From: Vibrio sp. Of7-15
GTDB taxonomy: Bacteria > Pseudomonadota > Gammaproteobacteria > Enterobacterales > Vibrionaceae
DNA: 64,000 nucleotides
Assembly (NCBI RefSeq): GCF_022347565.1
Contig: NZ_JAKRGH010000001.1
Location: 124,001-188,000 of the forward strand
Direction of reading: 5' to 3'
Shown: positions 36,716 to 47,092 of the stretch, one piece after another
How positions within the stretch are numbered: the stretch's first letter is position 1
Layout: each line of letters begins with the position of its first letter
Position numbers and translations under genes: made by a program
Notes under the pieces: model-generated
The model's input: the letters and a program-made list of their open reading frames with translations, nothing else
Database searches by the model: none
What the model was told of the DNA's origin: nothing

Positions 36716-38833
36716 ATGTTTTCAGGTATTAACAAGTCACTTACGATAAAAATCGCATTTTTTGCCAGTACTTCTATGGCTCTGGTTTTAGTTCTGGGGA
36801 TTGGTGTGATTGCTTTTTATAGTAACGCGGTGAATCAACAAACGAACATTAAAGTAGGAGAAGCGTTTGATAGCTCCGCATCTAGTGAAATTCAAAGCGC
36901 ATCTGCAACGGTACGTTTTAGTGTAGAAAATCTCCTGACCCCCGTTTTAAAAAATTTAGACGTCATAAAATCTAATTTAGAGTTGTCTAGTCAGCAAAAG
37001 CTGTCTGCCGAATTTTTAGTTCGTCTGTTTGATGCCACGATGCAGCCACAAGAAGCCGACGTTTTTTCTGGTTACATGGTTTATGAAAAAAGCACGTGGC
37101 CAAGTGATTTTGAGCAAAGTGACATCGCGATGAAAGCCATGAACAAAAATGGCTTTTTGGCCCCTTTTTATTTTCCCGATGGTAAAGGGGGCTACGATTA
37201 TGTCGCAATGGAATCTTTTTCCAATTCTGCGATGAACGATAATGGCGAGCGTGTGGATGATTGGCATTTAAAACCCTATGAAACCGACAAGCTTTTTTTA
37301 ATGGAGCCTTATTACTATGAGGTTCCCAGCCGAGGGAAAGAGCTTATTACTACCATTAGTGACTCTATTAAGGTGAATGGAGAGCTAATCGGCAGCGTTG
37401 GTTTTGATTTATCTTTAGTTCGAATTCAAAAGTTAGCAGAAGAGATGGATAACAAACTTTATCGCGGGACTGGACGGATTATTGTGGGCTCGTGGAAAGG
37501 CATAGTGTTGGCTGATAGTGATGTAGCTAGCAATGTTGGTAAGCGTGTGTCGGAAATCTCCGGTTATGTTTCGTGGGATCGAGCTAAATCGGCGAGTCGA
37601 GACCAAGAACTGATCAGTATTGATGGCAAAACCACTGCGTTTTCTCGGGTTGCGACTACAACCGATAACCCATGGATCGTGAGTGTGGCAGTGCCACAAA
37701 CAGTATTGAATGAGAATAAACAAAGTTTTCATCAGTGGTTAGATGAGGAGTTTTCTCATGCGCTTAATATGGGGCTATTGGGCGGATTAATCGCTTTATT
37801 GGTGGGCAGTTTATGTATGTGGGTGATTGCTCGGGCAGCTACTTCTTCTTTAGATGAGCTGATTGTTCGTTTAAAAAGCATTGTGCAAGGTGAAGGGGAT
37901 CTCACTCAAAGGATTGAGGTATCTCGTCGTGATGAGTCTGGTCAGTTAGGGGATATTATTAATAGTTTTTTAGAGAAATTACAGTTAATTATTCGCGATA
38001 TTTCTCACATTGGTTCATCGGTTGATGATAACTCGTCTAATAGCCGCGAAGCCGCTTCTGAAGCGCATCAGCGATTAGATACACAAACAGCAGAATTGAA
38101 CACGTTAACGGTAGCGGTACATGAAATGGCAACCACCGCCAGTGAAGTCGCTAATTCTGCTTTAGAGGCTTCGAAAGCGGCGCAGCAGGCTCAAGAACAG
38201 TGTTTAGGTGGCGTTGAACAAATTTCGTCCACAACACGCACGATTGAAAATGTTTATGAAGCGCTGTCCAGTGCGGAAGCTAAGACTCAATCGCTTTCGG
38301 ATTCAGGATCAAGTATTGAGTCCATTTTGGCTGTGATTGGCAGCATTGCAGAACAAACCAATTTACTCGCATTAAATGCGGCGATTGAAGCGGCGAGAGC
38401 GGGTGAGCAAGGGCGAGGTTTTGCAGTGGTTGCTGATGAAGTGCGTGTACTTGCAGGCAGAACTCAGGAAGCTACCCAAGAGATCAAAGCCATGATTGAA
38501 CAGCTATCTAGTGATACGGATGCTGTGGTTCACATTATGAGAGACAGTCATGAAAAAGTGTCTGGTTGTGTTGATGCCGCTCGTCATGCTGAAGAGTCGT
38601 TTAAAGGTATTAATACGCTTATTGATACGATTAATATGCAGAACCATCAAATGGCTAGTGCGGCAGAAGAGCAATCGAGAGTGAATGACGAAATTAATCG
38701 TAATGTGACCGTGATTTCTGATATGTCTAACGAAGCGAATGAGATCGTGTCGAAAACGTCGTCACTCAGTGAAGAACTTAATCATAAGGTGGCGGAGCTT
38801 CGTGGTCATTTGAATAAATTTGTTGTTGATTAG
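36716..38833 (+). CDS. methyl-accepting chemotaxis protein with periplasmic Cache-like sensor
   Basis: The protein has 705 aa: a first membrane span (about residues 8-30), a periplasmic double-Cache-like domain (about 45-340, with GYMVYEKSTW and ELITTISDSIKVNGELIGSVGFDLSL), a second span (about 350-375), a HAMP domain and a cytoplasmic signalling helix bundle. The conserved hairpin tip reads [34 protein letters not shown]. It senses a small molecule and controls CheA. The ATG at 36716 follows CTGGAG closely; an ATG at 36683 would add 11 residues. Stands alone. Ligand unknown. Confidence 0.92.
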   Translation: MFSGINKSLTIKIAFFASTSMALVLVLGIGVIAFYSNAVNQQTNIKVGEAFDSSASSEIQSASATVRFSVENLLTPVLKNLDVIKSNLELSSQQKLSAEFLVRLFDATMQPQEADVFSGYMVYEKSTWPSDFEQSDIAMKAMNKNGFLAPFYFPDGKGGYDYVAMESFSNSAMNDNGERVDDWHLKPYETDKLFLMEPYYYEVPSRGKELITTISDSIKVNGELIGSVGFDLSLVRIQKLAEEMDNKLYRGTGRIIVGSWKGIVLADSDVASNVGKRVSEISGYVSWDRAKSASRDQELISIDGKTTAFSRVATTTDNPWIVSVAVPQTVLNENKQSFHQWLDEEFSHALNMGLLGGLIALLVGSLCMWVIARAATSSLDELIVRLKSIVQGEGDLTQRIEVSRRDESGQLGDIINSFLEKLQLIIRDISHIGSSVDDNSSNSREAASEAHQRLDTQTAELNTLTVAVHEMATTASEVANSALEASKAAQQAQEQCLGGVEQISSTTRTIENVYEALSSAEAKTQSLSDSGSSIESILAVIGSIAEQTNLLALNAAIEAARAGEQGRGFAVVADEVRVLAGRTQEATQEIKAMIEQLSSDTDAVVHIMRDSHEKVSGCVDAARHAEESFKGINTLIDTINMQNHQMASAAEEQSRVNDEINRNVTVISDMSNEANEIVSKTSSLSEELNHKVAELRGHLNKFVVD

Positions 38834-38861
38834 TCATCGTGTGGCTTGAAAGTACAGACAA

Positions 38862-38891
38862 AAATAAAGCGCCACGGTTGGCGCTTTATTT

Positions 38892-38893
<2 letters not shown>
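38862..38893. terminator. bidirectional terminator between the chemoreceptor gene and murQ
   Basis: AAATAAAGCGCCA (38862-38874) pairs with TGGCGCTTTATTT (38881-38893 side) around a short loop. A/T-rich runs on both flanks (TTTTTATTT rightward, TTTTGTCTG-type leftward) suit termination of both convergent genes; the hairpin touches the murQ stop codon. Confidence 0.8.
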
Positions 38894-39818
<925 letters not shown>

Positions 39819-40940
39819 CTAATATTTTTCTGGAGCTGGATAAATGGCACCTAAACTGGTTAATTGAGAAGCGCCAGTTACTTCTGGCAAATTCCCTGGT
39901 AAGCGGTTCATGGTTTGATGTGCCAACCACGCAAATGCCATGGCTTCCATATAATCAAGATCAACTCCTCGTTCGCTGGTGGTTGCGACACACCATTGAG
40001 GCAATAACTCAGCAAGACGCTTCATGAGTAGTGGGTTTTTTGCGCCGCCGCCGCACACCAGTAATTCTGGTGCATTGCCTTGTTGATATAATGCTACCTG
40101 ATCGGAAATGGTTTGCGCGGTAAATTCAGCAAGGGTGGCTTGAACGTCTTCTGCTGAGATTGGCTCTTCGATGACTTGTAGCTGTTGTTCTAACCACGCT
40201 AAGTTAAATAATTCTCGGCCAGTACTTTTCGGTGCAGTGCGTTGGAAGTAGTCATGCTGCATGAGTTGCTGAAGCAATTTTTCATGGGAGATCCCAGAAA
40301 GAGCAAACTCAGCGTTATCATCATAGGGTTTATCGAGATGTTTGTGTACCCAAGCGTCCATCAGCATATTACCGGGCCCAGTATCATACCCCAGAGACGC
40401 TTGATCTTTCTGTAAGACGGAAATGTTAGCTATACCACCAATATTGAGTACGACGCAGTTAGAATCTGAACGGTGATTAAAAACAGTTTGGTGAAAAGCC
40501 GGAACCAATGGGGCACCTTGGCCGCCAAATGCCATGTCTTTACGGCGAAAGTCGGCAACCGTTGTGATGCCTGTTTTTGCTGAGATGATATTGGCGTCCC
40601 CTAACTGCATGGTAAAAGGGTATTGGCTATCTGGTGAGTGGAAAACCGTTTGGCCATGGTTTCCAATTGCCGTAATGGAAGTGGCAGAAACATTCGCTTT
40701 TTTGAGTAGCTGTAATACGGCATCGGCAAATAGGTGGCCCAAGCGATGGTCCAGCTCGCCAATTATTTGTAAATTTGTTGGTTGTCCTGTGCAAACCGAC
40801 AGTAAGATTTCTTTTAATTCCATATCCATCGGATAAAAATCTGAATGGAGTAAAGTGATGTTGTGGCCATCGGTTTCGACAATGACAGAGTCGACACCAT
40901 CCATACTGGTGCCAGACATAATTCCGATATAACGTTGCAT
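39819..40940 (-). CDS. anmK: anhydro-N-acetylmuramic acid kinase
   Basis: The protein has 373 aa. It opens and phosphorylates 1,6-anhydro-MurNAc to give MurNAc-6-P, the substrate of MurQ. Family marks are GIMSGTSMDGVDSV at residues 6-19 (phosphate loop), GNHGQTVFHSP (about 93-103), VADFRRKDMAFGGQGAPLVPAFH and CGGGAKNPLLM near the C-terminus. It is first in the anmK-murQ pair and divergent from nagZ, whose product supplies the anhydro-sugar. No murP or nearby PTS gene is present. Confidence 0.97.
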   Translation of the reverse strand: MQRYIGIMSGTSMDGVDSVIVETDGHNITLLHSDFYPMDMELKEILLSVCTGQPTNLQIIGELDHRLGHLFADAVLQLLKKANVSATSITAIGNHGQTVFHSPDSQYPFTMQLGDANIISAKTGITTVADFRRKDMAFGGQGAPLVPAFHQTVFNHRSDSNCVVLNIGGIANISVLQKDQASLGYDTGPGNMLMDAWVHKHLDKPYDDNAEFALSGISHEKLLQQLMQHDYFQRTAPKSTGRELFNLAWLEQQLQVIEEPISAEDVQATLAEFTAQTISDQVALYQQGNAPELLVCGGGAKNPLLMKRLAELLPQWCVATTSERGVDLDYMEAMAFAWLAHQTMNRLPGNLPEVTGASQLTSLGAIYPAPEKY

Positions 40941-41136
40941 GACTTTCTGCTCAATAAGGCTTTTGTGTATATTGCCAGTTACTTTGTTATAAACGAATGA
41001 GTTTCTGCAATTATCTATGTGGTAGCTTGATTTTCTTCACAACTTTTAGGTGCAATATTTTACCTATTAATTGAGGGAGAAGGGCTTACATGCTACTTTG
41101 CAAAGATCTGTAGAATCAAGAAGCTTGGAGTAATGC

Positions 41137-42135
41137 ATGGGTCCGTTATGGCTTGATGTAGAAGGGTATGAGTTAGATGCGGAAGAAAGAGAGATTTTGG
41201 CGCATCCAACGGTTGGTGGTGTGATCTTATTTGCCCGCAACTATCATGATAATGAGCAGTTAGTGGCACTCAATCAGTCCATTCGTAAAGCAGCAAAGCG
41301 CCCAATCTTAATTGGTGTGGATCAAGAAGGCGGCCGAGTACAGCGTTTCAAAGAAGGTTTTAGCTTGCTTCCTCCGGCACAATCTTTTGCGCAGTTTAAT
41401 GATGGTGCAGAGGTTGCCAAACAAGCAGGGTGGCTTATGGCTGCGGAGTTGATGGCCCATGATATAGATTTAAGTTTTGCACCAGTACTTGATAAAGGTT
41501 TTGACTGTAAAGCCATTGGTAGCCGCGCATTCGGAGATGATATTGATACGATTCTTCGTCACAGCACCGCTTTTATGCAAGGAATGAAACAAGCTGGAAT
41601 GGCGACAACTGGTAAGCATTTCCCTGGTCATGGTGGTGTAATTGCTGATTCGCATTTAGAGACACCATACGATGAAAGAGACGATCTGTTTGATGTGGAT
41701 ATGGCTATTTTTAAAGCGCAAATTGAAGCTGGCATTTTAGATGCGATGATGCCAGCCCATGTGATTTACCCTCATTATGATTCACGCCCCGCTAGTGGTT
41801 CGCCTTATTGGTTGAAGGATATTTTGCGTAATCAATTGCAATTTAATGGCATTGTCTTTTCGGACGATTTAAATATGGAAGGGGCGACAATCATGGGGGG
41901 GCCGGCCGAGCGCTCACAACAAGCGATGGATGCTGGATGTGATATGGTCTTAATGTGTAATAATCGTCAATCTGCTATTGAAGTACTGGATAACTTGGCC
42001 ATCTCTGAAGTGCCGAAAGCCGTCAGTCTGCGTAAGCAATTTTCCACGAATTATGGTGAACTGCAAAGATCACAACAATGGCGTGAGGCGAATTTACAGG
42101 TTCAGCGTTGGTTAGAACAGTGGCAGAATCAATAA
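41137..42135 (+). CDS. nagZ: beta-N-acetylhexosaminidase of peptidoglycan recycling
   Basis: The protein has 332 aa, a cytoplasmic glycoside hydrolase family 3 enzyme that removes GlcNAc from GlcNAc-anhydroMurNAc peptides. Visible motifs are [11 protein letters not shown] (about 60-70), [18 protein letters not shown] (160-177, with the catalytic His on the flexible loop) and FSDDLNMEG, which carries the nucleophile Asp. There is no signal peptide, as expected for NagZ. A ribosome binding site TTGGAG precedes the ATG. Divergent from anmK-murQ, so the recycling genes share a control region. The stop lies 4 bp from the convergent gene. Confidence 0.97.
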   Translation: MGPLWLDVEGYELDAEEREILAHPTVGGVILFARNYHDNEQLVALNQSIRKAAKRPILIGVDQEGGRVQRFKEGFSLLPPAQSFAQFNDGAEVAKQAGWLMAAELMAHDIDLSFAPVLDKGFDCKAIGSRAFGDDIDTILRHSTAFMQGMKQAGMATTGKHFPGHGGVIADSHLETPYDERDDLFDVDMAIFKAQIEAGILDAMMPAHVIYPHYDSRPASGSPYWLKDILRNQLQFNGIVFSDDLNMEGATIMGGPAERSQQAMDAGCDMVLMCNNRQSAIEVLDNLAISEVPKAVSLRKQFSTNYGELQRSQQWREANLQVQRWLEQWQNQ

Positions 42136-42139
42136 AGCG

Positions 42140-43240
42140 TTAATGTTCTAGAGGAACAAATTTACCATTTTTGATTTGGGTGAGAAAAACGGTTCCTCTA
42201 GTATCTCCAAACTCATCTATGATGATTTCTCCAAGCACACCATCAAATGCTCTTATTGCGAGAATAGATTCTTTGATGGTGTTTTTAGGTGCTTTTTCAA
42301 TCGCTGTAATGGCGATGTTTACAGCATCATACGCTGAGTAGGCGGGAAAATTGGGCGTGCTGCGAAACCTCTTTTTGTAATCGGCATTAAATTGCAGAAA
42401 GTGCTCACTGGTACTCTTTCGATCGTAAAATTGAGTATGAATGATATTTTCAACCGCCGAACCGCCAGAAGTAATGAAGTTGTCAGAAGCGGTTGACTCT
42501 GTGGCGATTAACGTGAGGTGGATATTATTTCTTTTCAGGTATTGTGCAAACTGGATGGTATCTGGTTCATTACTGATCATGATGATGACATCGGGCGATA
42601 AGCGAAGAGCATTAGCGATAATAGTGTCATTATCTGGATTGTATAGTGAGTTATAAGCGATGACTTTGACGTTTGCTTTGCTTCTATCGTATGCATTAAT
42701 AAAGGTATTTTTCCAATCTTCCGTGTAAGAAATATTCTCTTCGTCTTGCAGTATGACGACTCTCTTGCTTTCTCCTTGTTTTAGTATGTACTCTGCGGTG
42801 ATAGCTGCATAAGTATTGTGGTCAGCAACATTTCTGAGCAGAGCATCGTTTAAGCCTGTGAACTGGTTTGATGTGGCAGTAGGACTGATTAATAGAAGGT
42901 GGTTGTCATTCGCCATCGGTAAATAGGTTTCTACATTTGTACTCAGTAGTGGGCCGATAATTACACTCACATCTAGCAGGCGAAATTCATGTAATGTGGC
43001 CAAGGCCTGTTCACCTTTGTAGCAATCTCTGGGTACTAATTCATAATGAAAATTATTCTTTTTTTTGCTGTTGGCTTTTTCTAGGGCAAGTTGGACTCCA
43101 TTTTTGGCTGATAGCCCTAGCGTATAAAATTCACTACTTAAACATCCAATAAAGCCAATACGAACCTGTTCTTGATTGCTAAAACATCCAGGCAATAAGC
43201 TAATGATAAGTAAAATAAAGATGGACCTTAATTTAATCAT
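42140..43240 (-). CDS. orphan periplasmic-binding lipoprotein (Leu/Ile/Val-binding-protein-like)
   Basis: The protein has 366 aa: lipoprotein signal (hydrophobic IFILLIISLLPGC, lipid Cys near residue 18) and a type 1 periplasmic-binding fold, with IGFIGCLSSEFYTLGLSAKNGVQLALEKAN at the start of the mature part and FPAYSAYDAVNIAITAIEKA near the end. It should bind an amino acid or similar small ligand at the membrane. No permease or ATPase gene is near. The ATG at 43240 with TTGGAG upstream is preferred to the 96-base longer frame. It is divergent from the CqsS-like sensor gene and could serve a sensor rather than a transporter, which is inference. Confidence 0.8.
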   Translation of the reverse strand: MIKLRSIFILLIISLLPGCFSNQEQVRIGFIGCLSSEFYTLGLSAKNGVQLALEKANSKKKNNFHYELVPRDCYKGEQALATLHEFRLLDVSVIIGPLLSTNVETYLPMANDNHLLLISPTATSNQFTGLNDALLRNVADHNTYAAITAEYILKQGESKRVVILQDEENISYTEDWKNTFINAYDRSKANVKVIAYNSLYNPDNDTIIANALRLSPDVIIMISNEPDTIQFAQYLKRNNIHLTLIATESTASDNFITSGGSAVENIIHTQFYDRKSTSEHFLQFNADYKKRFRSTPNFPAYSAYDAVNIAITAIEKAPKNTIKESILAIRAFDGVLGEIIIDEFGDTRGTVFLTQIKNGKFVPLEH

Positions 43241-43583
43241 TAGTATCTCCAATCGCCGTAATCTAACAACAATAATGAGGCTATTGGTAGTAGAAAGAGT
43301 TGTGTACCAAGCAGACCTTAATAGAAGCGTAGACAAGCTGTTGAGAGTTGCAATGTATTTGTAAGCATATCAGGACATTGCGATGGAGCGATTAATGTTG
43401 GGGTAGAGCGATATTTTTTAATAAAAATCAGCTGATTGAACAGAATTAATAGCTATAGAAAAACAATATAGTATACTACGCGTAGATTAAAGGTTGCAGT
43501 TATTCTTTGTCTTGTAAAAATATTGTGATCTGAAATTAAGTATAAATAATGGTTAATGCATTCGCGTTCATAATAGGAGAGTT
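43241..43583. promoter_or_regulatory. 343-bp divergent region between the binding lipoprotein and the CqsS-like gene
   Basis: AT-rich. It contains a possible -10 box TATACT (43472-43477) overlapping a palindrome CTACGCGTAG (43476-43485), about 100 bases before the sensor gene; no matching -35 was found. TTGGAGA near 43246-43252 is the ribosome binding site of the leftward gene. No ORF with start and ribosome binding site was seen. Confidence 0.35.
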
Positions 43584-45647
43584 ATGTTCCTTAGCCAAAA
43601 AATAAAAGATATATATAAATATTCTGAACTTAATTTAGAAATTGTGGGTTTTCTTGGTAGTGCAGCTTTTCTTTTATATTACATCGTGTGGGAGTTTATA
43701 TTCCCGCAGCCTTATGAAAGTTTAATATTACGACTTTTTTGTTCATTGCTGTTTGTTCCATTAATCATTAAAGATAATATGCCAATGATATTTAAAAAAT
43801 ATCAGCATTATTACTTTTTAGGGGCGATTACAATTTGTTTACCCTTCTTTTTTAGCTTTATGATGTTAAAAAATGAGTGGTCTACGGTTTGGAGCCTCTC
43901 ATTTATGGTCAGCATTTTTTTGGTTATCCTCTTGCTTTATGATTGGACAATCATAGTAATATCATCATGTGTAGGCTATCTTGCCGCTTTTCTGTCCGTT
44001 TATATTTTGGATGGCGCGGTTTCCTATCTGCATTTTGACCCGGCTTTTGTTCCTATTTTTATCCTTTCATATTTTGCGGGTATTTTATTTAATCATCGAA
44101 ATAAAATCGAGCATGAAGGTAAGCTAACGTTAGCCCGCTCTCTTGGGTCAGGTATGGCTTATGAAATGAAAGGGCCGCTAGACTCTGTTTACAGCTCGAT
44201 GGAAGTGGTAAAAGAGCTATTACCTAAGAAGAAAGGAAAATCTGCGGCTGGATATACGATCTCCGAAAATGATCTTGAGCAGGTGCTTGCCATAGTAAAC
44301 GACAGTATGTCAGTGATTGATCGTGGCAATGAGTCGGTAAGTTTATTGCTGAGTTCCATTGATGAGCAGTCAATTACGTCGGAGTCTTTTAAGAAGTACT
44401 CTATCAATGGCGTGATTAATGAGGTGATTAATGGCTACTCATACCAATCACCAATAGATAAGCAATGCATAAATTTGACCTCATTGATGAATAAAGATGA
44501 CTTTTTTGGTAGTGATTTATTGCTGAGAAATGTCATTTCGACGTTATTGAAGTCTGCGTTTGCGTATAAAGAAAGTCCTGGTTTCAATATTGATATCTCT
44601 TTATTGAATACAGAGCACAGTAATACCATTAAAATTTATATCACAGGCTTTGGCATCTCCAAGAAAGAGCTTAGATATATTTTTGAAGATTTTTATGTCA
44701 CAAACCAAAAGGCAGGTTTTGGGGTGGGTTTTCCATTTTGTAAGAAAATCATCACGGCTTTTGGAGGAGAAATTCGTTGTGACTCTTTGCTCGATTCGTG
44801 GTTGGAGTTTTCCCTTGAATTACCAACGTACAATTCTGATCAGGTTGCCCAGCTAAAATCAGAAGCGATTGTGAATAAAAAGGTTCTTTACGTAGGAGCC
44901 AAAAGCGAATCTTTGTCTATTCTACAAGGGCATGCTTTTTACAGTGGGTACCAATTTGAATCCAAGTCAAGAAAGTCGGTTTGTTCGTGGTTGGAAGAGC
45001 AGAAAAAAGTTGATGTCATTATTGTTGATTTAGATAGCTTCGTGTCTGATTGGGCTTGTTTTGAGGTGCTTGAAAATAAACTGCTTTCTGTACAAAGCCG
45101 TGTCGTGTACTTATATTCCCAAGTCGTGCCTTCTCAGTATCGTTTAAACCGTATGGTTTCATTTGAATTGGTGGATAAACAGGTAAACAGGCACTACTTT
45201 TTGAATAAGCTTGATAAGCTTTTCTTTGAGCCTGCGAAAGGGGAAAGTAAGCAGGCTTTTTCTAACTTCTCGGCGATTCAGCCTAAAGTCATGATAGTGG
45301 ATGATAATATCTCTTTACGAACGTATTCGGGTATTTTACTTGAAAAACAAGGTTATCAGGTTGTACATGCTGAGCATGGTGTCGCTGCTTTAGATTACCT
45401 TGAAAAAGAACATATTGATTTGATTTTAATGGATCTCGAAATGCCATTAATGGGTGGAATTGAAGCCACAAAGCAGATCCGCAATGATGGTCGTTTTAAA
45501 GGCAAACAACAGGTTCCTATTATCTGCTTTACAGGGGACAAACAAGAAGGTGTGCTAGAAACTGTTATGGCATCCGGCATGGATGACTATTTACCGAAAC
45601 CAGCATCAAAAACTACGCTTCTATCGAAAGTTTCTGGTTGGGTTTGA
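43584..45647 (+). CDS. CqsS-like quorum-sensing hybrid sensor with degenerate kinase domains
   Basis: The protein has 687 aa, matching the length and order of the CAI-1 receptor CqsS: six to seven N-terminal membrane spans (about 20-168), a HisKA-like region, an ATPase-like region (about 305-412), a linker and a receiver (about 567-687). The N-terminus (YSELNLEIVGFLG, YYIVWEFIFPQPYESL) resembles CqsS strongly. The phosphoacceptor His is replaced: MAYEMKGPL has Tyr193 where CqsS has AHEMRNPL. The N-box reads TLLKSA instead of NLLKNA, and the G1 box YITGFGI lacks Asp. The receiver keeps D573, D574, D617, T650 and K672. It is therefore probably unable to phosphorylate, but may still dephosphorylate or bind a partner. 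No cqsA is adjacent. Ribosome binding site AGGAGAG is good. Confidence 0.85.
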   Translation: MFLSQKIKDIYKYSELNLEIVGFLGSAAFLLYYIVWEFIFPQPYESLILRLFCSLLFVPLIIKDNMPMIFKKYQHYYFLGAITICLPFFFSFMMLKNEWSTVWSLSFMVSIFLVILLLYDWTIIVISSCVGYLAAFLSVYILDGAVSYLHFDPAFVPIFILSYFAGILFNHRNKIEHEGKLTLARSLGSGMAYEMKGPLDSVYSSMEVVKELLPKKKGKSAAGYTISENDLEQVLAIVNDSMSVIDRGNESVSLLLSSIDEQSITSESFKKYSINGVINEVINGYSYQSPIDKQCINLTSLMNKDDFFGSDLLLRNVISTLLKSAFAYKESPGFNIDISLLNTEHSNTIKIYITGFGISKKELRYIFEDFYVTNQKAGFGVGFPFCKKIITAFGGEIRCDSLLDSWLEFSLELPTYNSDQVAQLKSEAIVNKKVLYVGAKSESLSILQGHAFYSGYQFESKSRKSVCSWLEEQKKVDVIIVDLDSFVSDWACFEVLENKLLSVQSRVVYLYSQVVPSQYRLNRMVSFELVDKQVNRHYFLNKLDKLFFEPAKGESKQAFSNFSAIQPKVMIVDDNISLRTYSGILLEKQGYQVVHAEHGVAALDYLEKEHIDLILMDLEMPLMGGIEATKQIRNDGRFKGKQQVPIICFTGDKQEGVLETVMASGMDDYLPKPASKTTLLSKVSGWV

Positions 45648-45809
45648 TTGCTGTTGTGAATGGCTGAGGGGGGAATTCTCTTCAGCTATTCGTGGTGTTT
45701 ATTTTGTTTAGTAAAGAATTAAAAAGGAACTTTTTCTCATATCGAAAGACTAATTTGCATACGTTTTCTTTTCTTCGATTTTATGCCCTCATTTCTAATT
45801 ACAAGCACA

Positions 45810-46166
45810 ATGTTTAAGCGACGCTCATTAGTAGCCAGTCTATTAATTGTATGTTTAGTCACGCTTTGTTCGGTGCTGACGTCACTTTCTTATGTGCAAG
45901 AAAGTAGTAATCGTATTGAGACGGTTACCAGTACAGAGCAATTAGATGAAAATATAGGCATAAAAACGTGTTCTATTTCTGAACAATTAGTCCGATTTTG
46001 TAGTGATGTAGAAACAAAAGCTTCCCCGTTTATCGCTTATAGTGCTGCGATATTACTGGCTATCGGTGCTTTCCTGTACAGTACCTATCGTATTGTTCGA
46101 ACTCAAAACGTACGTTTGTATCATAAGTATCGGCCCCATCTGCAATTTTGTGTTTTCTTAGAATAA
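45810..46166 (+). CDS. small two-span membrane protein of unknown function
   Basis: An ORF of 118 aa with a first hydrophobic segment at about residues 8-32 and a second at about 73-92, separated by a polar stretch holding two Cys residues (KTCSIS and RFCSDV). I do not recognise it. An in-frame ATG at 45783 would add nine residues; neither start has a clear ribosome binding site, so the gene is uncertain. It follows the CqsS-like gene by 162 bp on the same strand and precedes the DsbA-like gene by 144 bp. Confidence 0.4.
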   Translation: MFKRRSLVASLLIVCLVTLCSVLTSLSYVQESSNRIETVTSTEQLDENIGIKTCSISEQLVRFCSDVETKASPFIAYSAAILLAIGAFLYSTYRIVRTQNVRLYHKYRPHLQFCVFLE

Positions 46167-46310
46167 GACTCCTGTAACGACTTCATTTTCAATATAGGTT
46201 GTGCTTACTCGACATTACTGCTCAAAGATAATTGGTTTATAACGGTGATGTGAGTGGTATTTGTGCATGCCTTTTTTATTTAAATATATGAATTATTTAC
46301 AGGATTTATT

Positions 46311-47051
46311 TTGAAAAAATCAATATTAACGACGTTAATCACATCAGTATTTTTCTTTTCTGCAACAGCAGCGACAGAAGACTTATCGACGACTCAGCAA
46401 GATAATCTAAAGCAGATTAATACGATTTTGGAGGAGAACCCTCAGCTGATTGATGGTTTATTAACAAGCCTTAATATGTACATCAATCAGGAGCAGCAAA
46501 GAGCCAATGCAATGACAACGCATCATGATTGGTTGTATAACAATGATGCTCATAGTTCGTTTGGGGCAGAGAAACCAGCATTAACGATTGTGAACTTTAC
46601 GGATTATAACTGCCCTTTTTGTAAGCGATTAGACTCGGTACTGCACCAGTTAGTAGCTGACTTTCCAATGTTAAATGTTATTAATGTCTATGTACCATTA
46701 CAACAAAGAGAAGTGGTTGGGTTAGATACGAACTCAGCCGAATTTGCTCTTAATGTTTGGCAAAATGAGCGAGACGCTTACCCTGAGGTTCACAAATATT
46801 TGATTGGTAAAAGTGGCCGCCATGATAAGTCATCCTTAGAGCGTGTTGCGAAAGTGACGAATACAGAATCAGAGTTAAAAACAAATGATGAGGTAGAAAA
46901 AATCATAAGCATGAACTATCGAGTATTTTCTGAACTTGGTTTTGGTGGCACACCAGCAATGATTATTGGCGATGAAATTATTAATGGCTATGTTCCACTT
47001 GATAAGTTAAAACCAATTATTGAAGCTGAACTAGAAGAAAGCGACGCGTAA
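46311..47051 (+). CDS. DsbA-family periplasmic thiol oxidoreductase
   Basis: The protein has 246 aa: signal peptide (MKKSILTTLITSVFFFSATA), a helical N-terminal part (LEENPQLIDGLLTSL, about 40-54) like ScsC/Com1-type DsbA proteins, then a thioredoxin fold with the redox pair C101-PF-C104 (TDYNCPFCKRL) and a cis-Pro loop GFGGTPAMI. It should oxidise, isomerise or reduce disulfides in the periplasm. The start is TTG at 46311, six bases after CAGGA; no in-frame ATG gives an intact signal peptide. No DsbB or DsbD partner is nearby. A hairpin follows the stop. Confidence 0.88.
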   Translation: MKKSILTTLITSVFFFSATAATEDLSTTQQDNLKQINTILEENPQLIDGLLTSLNMYINQEQQRANAMTTHHDWLYNNDAHSSFGAEKPALTIVNFTDYNCPFCKRLDSVLHQLVADFPMLNVINVYVPLQQREVVGLDTNSAEFALNVWQNERDAYPEVHKYLIGKSGRHDKSSLERVAKVTNTESELKTNDEVEKIISMNYRVFSELGFGGTPAMIIGDEIINGYVPLDKLKPIIEAELEESDA

Positions 47052-47062
47052 TTCATCGTTAG

Positions 47063-47092
47063 ATAATAGCCAGAGTTTTTTCTGGCTATTAT
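47063..47092 (+). terminator. hairpin after the DsbA-like gene
   Basis: ATAATAGCCAGA (47063-47074) pairs with TCTGGCTATTAT (47081-47092) around GTTTTT, 11 bases after the stop. The following TTATAAAATAAA is a poor but usable U-rich tail. Confidence 0.65.

Noticed and set aside
44189-44629. Leftward ORFs inside the CqsS-like gene and similar antisense frames throughout the window
   Set aside because: They lie wholly inside strong genes on the other strand, have no ribosome binding sites and no recognisable protein features.
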